Positions 54,846 to 63,560 of a DNA stretch of 64,000 nucleotides are shown here, piece after piece. The DNA lies in assembly GCA_021774735.1 (NCBI GenBank), contig JAJFIS010000021.1, positions 146,979 through 210,978 of the forward strand, in the 5' to 3' direction. The notes under the pieces were generated by a model. That model saw only the letters and a list, made by a program, of their open reading frames with translations. It searched no databases and was not told the DNA's origin. Source of the stretch: Alphaproteobacteria bacterium. GTDB lineage: Bacteria; Pseudomonadota; Alphaproteobacteria; Sphingomonadales; Kordiimonadaceae. Position numbers and translations under genes: made by a program. Within the stretch, counting starts at the first letter, position 1, and the number at the start of each line of letters is the position of its first letter.

Positions 54846-56174
54846 TTAAAGTCGGGTTAGCTCTTCTAAAATTTCATCGGCTGTCGTGATGATTCGCGTG
54901 GACGCTGAGAAGGCCCGCTGGGTTTTAATGAGTTCAGCAAACTCATTAGCCAAATCGACGGTTGATAGCTCCAATGAATTTGGCGCTAGCTTACCACCGC
55001 CACCAATGCCGGGTTGCTTAAGGGTAAAGTTACCTGAAAGATCAGACAAAGAATAAGCATTGCCTTGGCGGCGACTTAGGCCATCTGGGTTTTGGAATGT
55101 GGCGACGGGTAATTTGAACACTGTGAGCGTCAAGCCATTATCAAATAGAGCTGAAACATTACCATTATCACGCACGGCTACACCGGTAACATTGCCAAAC
55201 TTCGCGCCGTTAACGCTGGACGAAATGGTGGTAGATGTACTGCCAAACTGGGTGAAGCCATCAGTAAGACCATCTGAGCCGAAGTCAAAGGTTACGGGTA
55301 AATCTTGTGCTTTATTCACTGCAGTTGCGGCAGGGTTATAGAATATTGTTGGGCTATCAGATGGGTTGAAGGTTGAAAGGGACTGATTGATCGTACCATT
55401 TTCATTGAAAACCAAATTACCTGACAAAACCAATCCATTTGGATGGATACCAGCATCAAGCGCTGCAGGGTCGGTAGCAAAAACTTCTACTGCCCATGTG
55501 TTGGTGCCAACTTTGGCGGTTGAAACAACCATGGTGTGACCTTCACCCATAGAATCGAATATTTCAACATTGGTTTCAAAATCAGGAGTGGCTGTACCGC
55601 TAGCCAGATCGCCAATCGCTCCGTAGGTAGCATTAAAGGCTGTGCTGGCTTGGAGGTTGGCACGAATGGCAACATCAGTTGTGGGCTGCGCCAAGCCATT
55701 CAAATCTGAGATATTGATCGGCAGTAATGCGCCTAAGTCATTCTCATTTGTGGGAATTGCTCCAGCTGAATCAACGGGCCAGCCCATGAGAAATAATCCT
55801 GCTGTATTTTTCAAAAAGCCTTCGCTGTCTTGGGTAAAGGCGCCTGCCCGAGTGAAGATGAATTCCCCCGCTGCTTGCGCTGATGGGCCGGACTTTACGA
55901 CGAAGAAGCCAGCGCCGTCAACGGCCAGATCAGTGGCAGAACTTGATGGCTTCAGTAGCCCTTGGCTTGAAACCAATGATTCTGAAAAGGCCCTGACACC
56001 GCCTGGTGAATAGGATGAAGTGGATGATGTTTCGGTCACCAATGTTGAAAAACGTGACCGAGTTTCTTTATAACCGATTGTATTAACGTTTGTGATGTTA
56101 TCGGCAATTACGCCTACACCTTCACTGAAAGCTTGCAAACCTGATACGCCTGCTGCGAGTGCTGAGAATGCCAT
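54846..56174 (-). CDS. flgE: Flagellar hook protein FlgE
   Basis: FlgE is the hook subunit. The 442-residue protein has the rod/hook N-terminal helix ALAAGVSGLQAFSEGVGVIADNITNVNTIGYKE and the matching C-terminal helix beginning STVDLANEFAELIKTQRAFSAS, which form the polymer core; the middle is the variable surface domain. The start at 56174 has AGGAGA upstream; a further in-frame start lies 84 bases earlier but lacks support. A hairpin lies in the 142-base gap after flgD. Confidence 0.94.
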   Translation of the reverse strand: MAFSALAAGVSGLQAFSEGVGVIADNITNVNTIGYKETRSRFSTLVTETSSTSSYSPGGVRAFSESLVSSQGLLKPSSSATDLAVDGAGFFVVKSGPSAQAAGEFIFTRAGAFTQDSEGFLKNTAGLFLMGWPVDSAGAIPTNENDLGALLPINISDLNGLAQPTTDVAIRANLQASTAFNATYGAIGDLASGTATPDFETNVEIFDSMGEGHTMVVSTAKVGTNTWAVEVFATDPAALDAGIHPNGLVLSGNLVFNENGTINQSLSTFNPSDSPTIFYNPAATAVNKAQDLPVTFDFGSDGLTDGFTQFGSTSTTISSSVNGAKFGNVTGVAVRDNGNVSALFDNGLTLTVFKLPVATFQNPDGLSRRQGNAYSLSDLSGNFTLKQPGIGGGGKLAPNSLELSTVDLANEFAELIKTQRAFSASTRIITTADEILEELTRL

Positions 56175-56246
56175 TGTTCGTCTCCTAAATATTTGTCTTA
56201 GTCTGTTGTTTTGGCCTTCTGGCTTACCGGCTTGCCGGCTATCAAT

Positions 56247-56263
56247 ATGAGATTTCATCTCAT
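56247..56263 (-). promoter_or_regulatory. Hairpin between flgD and flgE
   Basis: ATGAGAT and ATCTCAT form a perfect 7-base-pair stem with a 3-base loop in the flgE leader. It could stabilise the mRNA or attenuate. Other weak helices (CTGAC/GTCAG) occur in the same gap. Confidence 0.4.
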
Positions 56264-56316
56264 GTAATTTGTTGGCTCTGACTTATGCTTTGTCAGGCCT
56301 TTGGTATGGGTTCAAT

Positions 56317-56988
56317 TTATCTTCCAACCGATAACCCAAGGATATCTGACTGGAATACTTGATTGGTTCCAACTTGGAAAATCGGCTGCTCACCCTGGGT
56401 GTCAACGGCCACTATTCTGTCGGTTACAAAAATTGGTGTGTGAAGGTCGTTGCCTTCGTCATTGGTACCTTCGACGGATAGGGTAAAGCTTCCTTCAGTG
56501 CGGGTTGTGCCATCGGTGGTTAGGCCATTCCATTTGAATTGGTGGGTGCCAAGTTTGCTCTCACCATTTTGCTGATAAACAAGCGCGCCGGCGCTATCGA
56601 ATATCTTCAAAGTCACATCATTGGCACCTTCGGTTATCTGATAATCCCAAACTGCGTCGCCACCTTCCAGCGTTGCATTCGGACTGGCGATTATGGCTTC
56701 ATGGGACAAGAAGGACGATGCCCCAGCCATATTGTTTAGTTGGGTAAGCGACGCTAGCTTTTCCAAGTTTGCGTTGGTTTGAATTTGTTGCTCGACACCA
56801 GAGAAAGCAACCAATTGCTGGGTAAATTCATTGCTATCTAATGGGTCAAGAGGGTCTTGATTTTGTAATTGGGTCGTCAGCAAGGTCAGGAAAGTTGAGA
56901 AATCATTATTCAACTTATCATCTGCTGTAGCGGACCGACTGTTTTCGGCCACTGCTGCACCATTACTTAATAAACTTCCTACGTCCAT
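56317..56988 (-). CDS. flgD: Flagellar hook capping protein FlgD
   Basis: FlgD caps the growing hook. The 223-residue protein shows the conserved N-terminal block FSTFLTLLTTQLQNQDPLDPLDSNEFTQQLVAFSGVEQQ (residues about 30-68) and the C-terminal Ig/FlgD domain with DYQITEGANDVTLKIFDSAGALV. It lies nine bases behind fliK and before flgE, the common order for hook assembly genes. Confidence 0.94.
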   Translation of the reverse strand: MDVGSLLSNGAAVAENSRSATADDKLNNDFSTFLTLLTTQLQNQDPLDPLDSNEFTQQLVAFSGVEQQIQTNANLEKLASLTQLNNMAGASSFLSHEAIIASPNATLEGGDAVWDYQITEGANDVTLKIFDSAGALVYQQNGESKLGTHQFKWNGLTTDGTTRTEGSFTLSVEGTNDEGNDLHTPIFVTDRIVAVDTQGEQPIFQVGTNQVFQSDILGLSVGR

Positions 56989-56997
56989 AGTCTTTTC

Positions 56998-58842
56998 CTA
57001 AATCAAAACATCAATGCCGGTTTCGGCACTTACATTTTGTAAAATAATTTCCAGTGGAATTTCTTCCGACTCCTCGGCCATGTCGGCTAAGTCTGATGCT
57101 TCCATGTTATTAGCGTCTATTGTTGCTTGTAAGCCCTCTTCAAGAGCGGCTTCGGCGAAAGCTTTGCCCGCACTTTCATTGCCCCCTTGGTCCAGAGAAT
57201 ATTCAATGGTGAGATCATTTGTCTTACCATTGTTATTAAGTGCTTTTTCTAGGCCGCGCACATCTCGTTGAAGCAGGTCCAGCGTTTCTGGCTGCTCGGC
57301 AAAGATAGACGCCTTTAAGGTGCCATTGTCGGCAAAGGTTAAGCGAACGGTTACCCGTCCCATTTCTTGTGGGTTTAGGCGAATAGTGAATTCATTGGTG
57401 CCGTCTTCAATGGCTTGGGTTACATTAACGGCTAGTTGATGGCTTAAATTACCGCCAAGGGTTGGCGTCAAGCGCCCACCAAACAAACTATGGGCTAAGC
57501 CGGTTGGGCTTGCCCCATTTGTGGTTGGTAGCCCGAGCGCCACTTGTTCTTGGGTGTTGCTACTGTCTTGGCCACCTAAGCTCTCTAGTGTCCAAGCAAA
57601 ATTGATCACAGGTTTAACGGGTGCTGCCGCACTAGCGGCCTGCGGCTGATAAGGAATGAATTCTGGTGTAACAGGCTTTACACTTTGTGCGTTTGGTCCA
57701 TTTGCCTTAACCGTGCTAGCGGCACCGGAAGCAGCAGGTGCAGTCCTAGATGCTGTTGAAACGCGCTTGGAGCCAGCCTCAGCTTGAGCAGAGGAGGCCT
57801 GTGCGGCACTAATATGGGCTTGAACGGCTTCAGGTGCCGGAATGTCGGTCTTCACCAAACTAGCGAGTAGGGGATTGGTGCGACTTCCCTGTAATGGGGT
57901 TGTTCCGGGGACAGGCTTATCGCCCTCAACCATGACTTGGGCGATATTGTTTTCCAGAACCGCAGTTGGTGCAGTGAGCATATCACTTTTTATAACGGCG
58001 GCAGTCTTTAGGACGCTTGGAGCTATAGAAATTGCTGAGGTATCAGCATTTGCATTAGCCACAGCCCCAGCTGGGGCTACGACCCCAGCCGGTGTAACCG
58101 AACTTGTGGCAGGTTGTGGTGCATCTGGCGTAATTACATTTGCCGTGGTGGGTGTTACAATGTCAGCTGACAAAGGAGCTGTTGTAGCTGCTATGGCTGC
58201 TGATGCTTCGATAGGAGCCTGAGGCAAGTTGCTCTGTAAGGGGCTTTGCGGTGCGACATCAAAATGAACGTTTAGCGCGCCACCTTTATAAGCTTGCCCT
58301 AAAACAGATGTAATATTTTGGCTCGTCACACTAGCAGCTTCACCGCCTAATGTATTGCCGTCTATCAAGGGGTGAGATTCGCTTTGATATTGAAAAGTTG
58401 GGTTAGCGGCAGAAGTAACAGCCCGCGCAGCCGACACATTATTTTTTGCTGTAAAATGCCCTAGCATATTAGAGGCAATAGCCGACGGAGCGTTCTCTTG
58501 CGTTATATTACCTAGCATTTCTAAGGGAATATTGGCCGCAATAGGATTAGCCAGTGAAGCTAGCTGCACCTTTTCTAACGGTGCGCCAGTTTCTAACCCT
58601 GCGCCAGTGATTGTTTGACCAAAGCCATTGTTGATAGTTGCCTGCATCTGCTCGATGGCGGCTATACTATCCACTTGATTACTAAAGGCGGCTTGAACCT
58701 GAAAGACGGCTGCACCAGCTTCAAGATTACCCTTAGCGATGGTTTCGGATGCTGTTCCAGATGCCGCATTAGCCCCCAAAAGGGTTATGGCTGCTGTGCT
58801 GGGTGCCGCACTGGGTGCTATAAAAAAGTCTGCTACGCTCAT
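56998..58842 (-). CDS. fliK: Flagellar hook-length control protein FliK
   Basis: FliK measures hook length and switches export specificity. The 614-residue protein has a long Ala/Thr/Val/Pro-rich N-terminal part and the conserved C-terminal domain with FTIRLNPQEMGRVTVRLTF and LKASIFAEQPETLDLLQRD, about residues 475-550. It is the first gene of the hook operon. A sigma-54 type promoter lies upstream. A short GC palindrome (GCCCCT-G-AGGGGC at 58857-58869) overlaps the leader near the start codon. Confidence 0.92.
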   Translation of the reverse strand: MSVADFFIAPSAAPSTAAITLLGANAASGTASETIAKGNLEAGAAVFQVQAAFSNQVDSIAAIEQMQATINNGFGQTITGAGLETGAPLEKVQLASLANPIAANIPLEMLGNITQENAPSAIASNMLGHFTAKNNVSAARAVTSAANPTFQYQSESHPLIDGNTLGGEAASVTSQNITSVLGQAYKGGALNVHFDVAPQSPLQSNLPQAPIEASAAIAATTAPLSADIVTPTTANVITPDAPQPATSSVTPAGVVAPAGAVANANADTSAISIAPSVLKTAAVIKSDMLTAPTAVLENNIAQVMVEGDKPVPGTTPLQGSRTNPLLASLVKTDIPAPEAVQAHISAAQASSAQAEAGSKRVSTASRTAPAASGAASTVKANGPNAQSVKPVTPEFIPYQPQAASAAAPVKPVINFAWTLESLGGQDSSNTQEQVALGLPTTNGASPTGLAHSLFGGRLTPTLGGNLSHQLAVNVTQAIEDGTNEFTIRLNPQEMGRVTVRLTFADNGTLKASIFAEQPETLDLLQRDVRGLEKALNNNGKTNDLTIEYSLDQGGNESAGKAFAEAALEEGLQATIDANNMEASDLADMAEESEEIPLEIILQNVSAETGIDVLI

Positions 58843-58918
58843 CGGTCAAAATACAAGCCCCTGAGGGGCGGTTCGTCATTAGCAGCCTTCTGGCCTGTTT
58901 GGTCTTCGCCTAATACTA

Positions 58919-58934
58919 AGCAAAAGGCGGGCCA
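58919..58934 (-). promoter_or_regulatory. Candidate sigma-54 promoter of fliK-flgD-flgE
   Basis: On the minus strand the sequence is TGGCCC-GCCTT-TTGCT. It has the invariant GG and GC at the right distance and one mismatch to TGGCAC-N5-TTGCW. It would start transcription some 65 bases before fliK. The presence of FlbD, a sigma-54 activator of hook genes in Caulobacter, supports the call. Confidence 0.65.
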
Positions 58935-59150
58935 GTTTTTGTGGTTAGTTGCAAAATGCCGCTTTTGTTAGGGTTTGAGCGGATTGAGGGTTCCATTGAA
59001 ATACTGTAGCTGCAGCTTTTGCCCAATGGATAAAGGCAGATTTGGCCGGGAGGCATAAGAATCTGGAAGGACTTGCCTAATGGCCTCGGCAGGCGTATAT
59101 GCGGGCAATGTTTTAGCAGTGAATGTGCGTTTATATAGTGTGGTAAGTGA

Positions 59151-60299
59151 ATGACCGAGATATTAAACACAATGGGTTTTGCAAAACCACCCGCCGAGAC
59201 CCGGGTGGTGGTGGCTATGTCGGGCGGGGTGGATAGCTCTGTTACCGCAGCGATGTTAGCCGAGGAAGGCTATGATGTTGTGGGCATAACACTGCAGCTT
59301 TATGACCATGGTGTTGCGGTTCAAAAAAAGGGTGCCTGCTGCGCGGGCCAGGATATTCATGACGCGCGGCGCGTTAGCGAAGCCATCGGCATTCCCCATT
59401 ATGTGCTCGATTATGAAAGCCGCTTCAAAGAGCAGGTTATGGAAGATTTCGCCGATAGTTATATTAAAGGCGAGACCCCAATACCCTGCATTAAATGTAA
59501 TCAGACTGTGAAGTTCAAGGACCTGCTGGAAACGGCGAAGGATTTGGGCGCTGACTGTATGGCCACCGGCCATTATGTGCAGCGCATGCTTGGCGCTTCA
59601 AGTAAAGCTGAGATGCACCGCGCGGTCGATGCGGGGCGTGACCAAAGTTATTTCTTGTTCACTACGACCCAAGAACAAATGGATTTTTTGCGCTTTCCCT
59701 TGGGCGGCCTAGAGAAACCAGCGGTTCGGGCGCTGGCTGATAAATATGGGCTGATAGTGGCTGATAAACCCGATAGCCAAGACATTTGCTTTGTACCCCA
59801 AGGGCGCTATGTGGATGTTATTGAGCGCTTGCGACCGGGGGCGATGGAACCGGGTGATATTGTTGATTTGGACGGCACTGTGCTCGGCCAACACGGCGGT
59901 ATTGTGCGCTATACCATTGGCCAACGCCGGGGCATTGGCATTGGCGGCACCGAAGACCCACTGTATGTGGTGAAATTAGACCCAACACAAAAACATGTGA
60001 TCGTGGGGCCGAAGGAAGCTTTATTGACCAAAGCTATTTCGGTTAAAGAATTAAATTGGCTCGGGGAAGATATCCCAGACGCTGGACTTGAGGTGGTTGC
60101 CAAGATCCGTTCCACCCGACCAGGGGTTCCTGCCATATTGACCTTGGATGCGGAGGATTCCACCAAAGCGCATGTTGCTTTTAAGGAACTGGAAGCGGGC
60201 GTTTCGCCCGGTCAGGCAGCGGTCTTTTATAGCGGCGAGCGCACACTTGGGGGCGGTTGGATCGACGGCACCTCTAGCGCCGACAACCGGCTTCTTTAG
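59151..60299 (+). CDS. mnmA: tRNA-specific 2-thiouridylase MnmA
   Basis: MnmA adds sulphur to U34 of tRNAs for Lys, Glu and Gln. The PP-loop SGGVDSS is at residues 24-30; the catalytic cysteines correspond to Cys116 (PCIKCN) and Cys213 ([12 protein letters not shown]). [12 protein letters not shown] is the family variant seen in Alphaproteobacteria and mitochondria. The 382-residue length is normal. It is divergent from the hook operon and its stop lies two bases from the stop of the convergent leucine-rich-repeat gene. Confidence 0.95.
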   Translation: MTEILNTMGFAKPPAETRVVVAMSGGVDSSVTAAMLAEEGYDVVGITLQLYDHGVAVQKKGACCAGQDIHDARRVSEAIGIPHYVLDYESRFKEQVMEDFADSYIKGETPIPCIKCNQTVKFKDLLETAKDLGADCMATGHYVQRMLGASSKAEMHRAVDAGRDQSYFLFTTTQEQMDFLRFPLGGLEKPAVRALADKYGLIVADKPDSQDICFVPQGRYVDVIERLRPGAMEPGDIVDLDGTVLGQHGGIVRYTIGQRRGIGIGGTEDPLYVVKLDPTQKHVIVGPKEALLTKAISVKELNWLGEDIPDAGLEVVAKIRSTRPGVPAILTLDAEDSTKAHVAFKELEAGVSPGQAAVFYSGERTLGGGWIDGTSSADNRLL

Positions 60300-60301
60300 G
60301 T

Positions 60302-61129
60302 TTAATTATTAGCTTTTTCAACGGCCTTTGCTGCCGCGATAATATCAGCGCAGTCCCTGCGTTGCCGCCCTTTGTTGCCTTTTTTGGTTAGAAAGGCAGA
60401 TAATTCAGGATCATCAACACGAAGGCAGTTCTTATAGATATAGAGATAATCTATGTCTGTTAGTTCCATCATTTCACGGGGAACCAGCCCTGTAAGCTCA
60501 TTATTACTGATGCCTAGAAGTTTTAGGTTTTTGAGCTTTGCTAACTCTATTGGTAGCGGCCCTGTAAGCTGGTTCTTTGCTAATGTCAGGGACGTAAGCT
60601 TAGATAAATCGCCAAGTTCTGATGGGATTGGCCCCGTCAATTTATTCATATTTAAGCTTAAAACAGTCAGGTTTTTCAACCCTCCAAGGTTGGCGGGGAT
60701 GTCGCCGTCAATAGTGTTGAAAGACAAGGAAAGATCTTTCAGTTTGGTCAAATTTCCAAGTTCAGCGGGTAGGGGCCCGGTAAGGGCATTATTGGAAAGC
60801 TGTAGGTTTGTGATATAGTGAAGGCCTTCAATTTCTGGCGGTATGTTACCTTTTAAATTATTGAAACGCAGGGCCAATATTGTAACGCGTTTATTGATGC
60901 ACATAATGCCGTGCCAAGTGCATTCTGTTCCTTTAGGCCCCATCCAACCGCTGTTATTTTTCCAATTATCGCCATTGGTGGATTTATAAAGTGCCATCAA
61001 GGCAGTTCGGTCTGAACCGCTTGGGCCACTTGAGCTGGATGATGGGCTGTCATCAGCCCCGGAAAATATAAAGAATAAGACGGCACAAGCCGCTAGAACC
61101 ATGAATAATTTTGCTTTTGGCGTTAACAT
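60302..61129 (-). CDS. Secreted plant-type leucine-rich-repeat protein
   Basis: The 275-residue protein has an N-terminal hydrophobic segment (LFMVLAACAVLFFIFSG), a Ser-rich linker, and an LRR N-terminal cap of the plant kind (ALMALYKSTNGDNWKNNSGW followed by CTWHGIMC). About six repeats follow the plant-specific pattern LxxLxLSxNxLTGxIPxELG, for example LKDLSLSFNTIDGDIPANLG. It is exported or membrane-anchored and probably binds proteins or polysaccharides. Similar proteins occur sporadically in aquatic bacteria and are thought to have spread by transfer. Confidence 0.85.
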   Translation of the reverse strand: MLTPKAKLFMVLAACAVLFFIFSGADDSPSSSSSGPSGSDRTALMALYKSTNGDNWKNNSGWMGPKGTECTWHGIMCINKRVTILALRFNNLKGNIPPEIEGLHYITNLQLSNNALTGPLPAELGNLTKLKDLSLSFNTIDGDIPANLGGLKNLTVLSLNMNKLTGPIPSELGDLSKLTSLTLAKNQLTGPLPIELAKLKNLKLLGISNNELTGLVPREMMELTDIDYLYIYKNCLRVDDPELSAFLTKKGNKGRQRRDCADIIAAAKAVEKANN

Positions 61130-61309
61130 ACATTTCCTTTTAACGTTGTTGCCTTATGTGTCAGGGAGATTTCATGGCGCAATAAAGAAGACTTAATATG
61201 TCAATACTTAGGCCACAGTGTGAATGGTTACTTTAGCGTTTACCATAACGAGCGCCATCCCAAATCGGCAATGCACGAAATTGTTACAGAACGTGTAATT
61301 GTGGTCAGC

Positions 61310-62503
61310 TTATTCGGCTGCGGCAACCCCGGCATCCCCATCGGGCCGGTGATAGCGGGCATAAGCCTTTTCGCGGTAGCTGTCCTTTATATAGGCCTTG
61401 TCCATATCATGGCCCAATTGCCTGGCTAAAAGCGGGTCGACAATACGGAACCAAAGCGACGGTGTCCAAGCAATGAGATACATCGTGAAATAACCGTAAG
61501 GCAGCTGTGGGCTTTTATCAAAATGGCGCAGGCATTGATATGGGCGTTCTGCATGGGCATGGTGGTCGCTGTGGCGTTGCAGATGCAGCAACAAAACATT
61601 TGAAAGTATATGATTGGCATTCCAACTATGGTGGGGTTGGACGCGTTCATATTTGCCGTCATCGCGCTTGGCGCGTATCAGGCCGTAATGTTCGATATAA
61701 TTTGCGCTGGAGAGCATTAAATTTGCGAACAATCCGGCACCCAAAACATAGGGCAAGGTGATCCAGCCGAAGGCGACGACCATCGCGGTGTAAAGTGCAA
61801 AGGTTAAAAGCCAGTTCTGAATAAGCTCATTGCGAAAATTAAAGGCACTTTTCCCCATGCGGTTCAAGCGGTCACGCTCAATGCCCCATGCCCGGACATA
61901 ACCCCCAGGTAGCTCTTTCCATGTGAATTGATAATAATTTTGCCCCATCATAGCGGTGGCGCTGTCTTCCTTGGTTGCCACTTTAACATGGTGACCCAAG
62001 TTATGCTCGATGCGGAAATGACCCATAAAGCTGATGGATAAAAACAGCCGAGCAAAAATTTGAGCGGTTTTATCCCGCCTGTGCCCGGTTTCATGGCCAG
62101 CATTCAAAGCGCCGCCAAGCACCATGCCGGTGCCAATGGTGGTAGCGATATAGCCGTTCAAGCCGAGGTTTTCTGTAGATACGAACCAACCACCAAAAGC
62201 CCATACTATATAAATAAGCGGCATGGCGGCAAAAATAGCCCAGCGATAAAATTGATCATCGCGCAAGGCGCCAATAGCTTCACGCGGTGGGTTGCTTTTA
62301 TCAGTGCCAAACAAGCCTTCAGCCAGCGGCACTAAAATATAAAATAGTGCAAATGTTGACCATAGAACCCATTCATTGCCACTTTGCCAAAAAAGCCAGA
62401 CCGAGAGTATGGGGGTGAGCGGCAACACAGTCGCCGCCGCCCAATAATATTTCTTAGGGTCTTTATACTCTGGGTCTTTAGTCGTAGTGGATGCCGTGCT
62501 CAT
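61310..62503 (-). CDS. alkB: Alkane 1-monooxygenase AlkB
   Basis: AlkB is the integral-membrane di-iron enzyme that hydroxylates the terminal carbon of medium-chain alkanes, using rubredoxin for electrons. All histidine motifs are present: GHETGHRRDK (His137 and His141), EHNLGHH (His167, 171, 172) and LQRHSDHHAHAERPYQ (from His311), plus NYIEHYGL. Several membrane helices precede them. The 397 residues do not include a rubredoxin domain, and no rubredoxin gene is adjacent. A TetR-type regulator is divergent, with a near-palindrome between them. Confidence 0.93.
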   Translation of the reverse strand: MSTASTTTKDPEYKDPKKYYWAAATVLPLTPILSVWLFWQSGNEWVLWSTFALFYILVPLAEGLFGTDKSNPPREAIGALRDDQFYRWAIFAAMPLIYIVWAFGGWFVSTENLGLNGYIATTIGTGMVLGGALNAGHETGHRRDKTAQIFARLFLSISFMGHFRIEHNLGHHVKVATKEDSATAMMGQNYYQFTWKELPGGYVRAWGIERDRLNRMGKSAFNFRNELIQNWLLTFALYTAMVVAFGWITLPYVLGAGLFANLMLSSANYIEHYGLIRAKRDDGKYERVQPHHSWNANHILSNVLLLHLQRHSDHHAHAERPYQCLRHFDKSPQLPYGYFTMYLIAWTPSLWFRIVDPLLARQLGHDMDKAYIKDSYREKAYARYHRPDGDAGVAAAE

Positions 62504-62585
62504 TTTCTCTAGTTCCTCGTTGCCATGAAGCTTATATTTTTATTCATAGGTTAATTGCAAATGCCCGAGCGTAAAGTTGCCTTTT

Positions 62586-62603
62586 ATTGATAATATTGTC
62601 AAT
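62586..62603. promoter_or_regulatory. Candidate TetR operator between alkB and the TetR gene
   Basis: ATTGATAATATTGTCAAT is an 18-base sequence palindromic at all but one pair of positions. It is placed between the divergent alkB and TetR genes, where it could control both. Confidence 0.5.
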
Positions 62604-62714
62604 AATAATCATTGGCAGCTAGGCATGCTTTGTGTCACACTGACATTTAAGCGAAGGCAAAATAGGGCTAGCCTGTTGATATGATATAGATTTTATGGGG
62701 GTTAAGACATTTAT

Positions 62715-63305
62715 ATGACTAATCAAAAACGAATGAGCCCAGATGCTCGGCGTCAACAATTATTAGACATGGCTGTTGAAGTGTTCGCTGAAAAAGGAAT
62801 CGGGGAGGCGCGCCACGCCGATATCGCCCGGTTAGCAGGTGTCAGCGTAGGCACAACATTTGTTTATTTCCCAACCCGTGAGGCCTTGGTGCAAGATGTA
62901 CTTAGTTATGTGGGTGATAAGTTAATGGGGCTTCTGGATGGGGCCAGTGGATCAGACATGCCCTTGGAGGATCTGCTTATGGTCTTGTCAGAGCGTGTAC
63001 TTGCCATGACCGAGAGCCATACGGATATCATGAGGCTATGGTTAAGCTGGAGCACTCATTTTGGGCCTGATATCCGCGCTAGCTATTTGAACTTCCTCAA
63101 TGAAGACCTAACAAGGGTTACGGCCATATTACACCGGGGTGCGGGACCAGAGGCGGGAGTGGGCCGCGATGATGCCCGCATTTTGGTCAGCATGACCCAA
63201 GCGCTGGTTCAAATGAAATTCGACGGGGAAGACCCGGCTAAGCTCACCCGTTTTACCCAGCATGCGATTGATATGCTGATGGCTTACCGGCAGAAGCATA
63301 GCTAG
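62715..63305 (+). CDS. TetR/AcrR family regulator, divergent from alkB
   Basis: The 196-residue protein has an N-terminal TetR helix-turn-helix (about residues 10-57: LLDMAVEVFAEKGIGEARHA and IARLAGVSVGTTFVYFPTRE) and a ligand-binding helical domain. Its divergent orientation to alkB suggests control of alkane oxidation in response to alkane or a fatty derivative; this is inference from context. The near-perfect palindrome in the shared upstream region is a likely binding site. Confidence 0.85.
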   Translation: MTNQKRMSPDARRQQLLDMAVEVFAEKGIGEARHADIARLAGVSVGTTFVYFPTREALVQDVLSYVGDKLMGLLDGASGSDMPLEDLLMVLSERVLAMTESHTDIMRLWLSWSTHFGPDIRASYLNFLNEDLTRVTAILHRGAGPEAGVGRDDARILVSMTQALVQMKFDGEDPAKLTRFTQHAIDMLMAYRQKHS

Positions 63306-63483
63306 GGCAGGGGGCTGATTTTCCGCTCTAATCTGCCGAGAGGCTACTAGCTGTTAGAACATACTTGACGGACGCCGTGGTCTGGCCTATATCGCACAAA
63401 CCTTGAGCCATTTTAGTCGCCTCAGCGCGGCTTTATGAAATGCTCGAAATGGTCGGCTGGATCGTCAGCTCGACTAAGTGTAT

Positions 63484-63560
63484 GGCGGAGTAGCTCAGCT
63501 GGTTAGAGCACCGGAATCATAATCCGGGTGTCGGGGGTTCAAGTCCCTCCTCCGCTACCA
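63484..63560 (+). tRNA. tRNA-Met(CAT), elongator type
   Basis: The 77-base sequence folds as a standard tRNA. The acceptor stem is GGCGGAG/CTCCGCT with a G-U first pair, the D arm is AGCTCAGCTGGTTAGAGC, the anticodon stem CCGGA/TCCGG holds the loop ATCATAA with anticodon CAT, the T arm contains GGTTCAA, and CCA is encoded. The body resembles alphaproteobacterial elongator tRNA-Met; tRNA-Ile2 (CAT, lysidine) is a less likely alternative. Confidence 0.93.

Noticed and set aside
61220..61429. 69-codon plus-strand ORF with a hydrophobic end
   Set aside because: Its second half is antisense to the C-terminus of alkB, and it shows no coding signature of its own.
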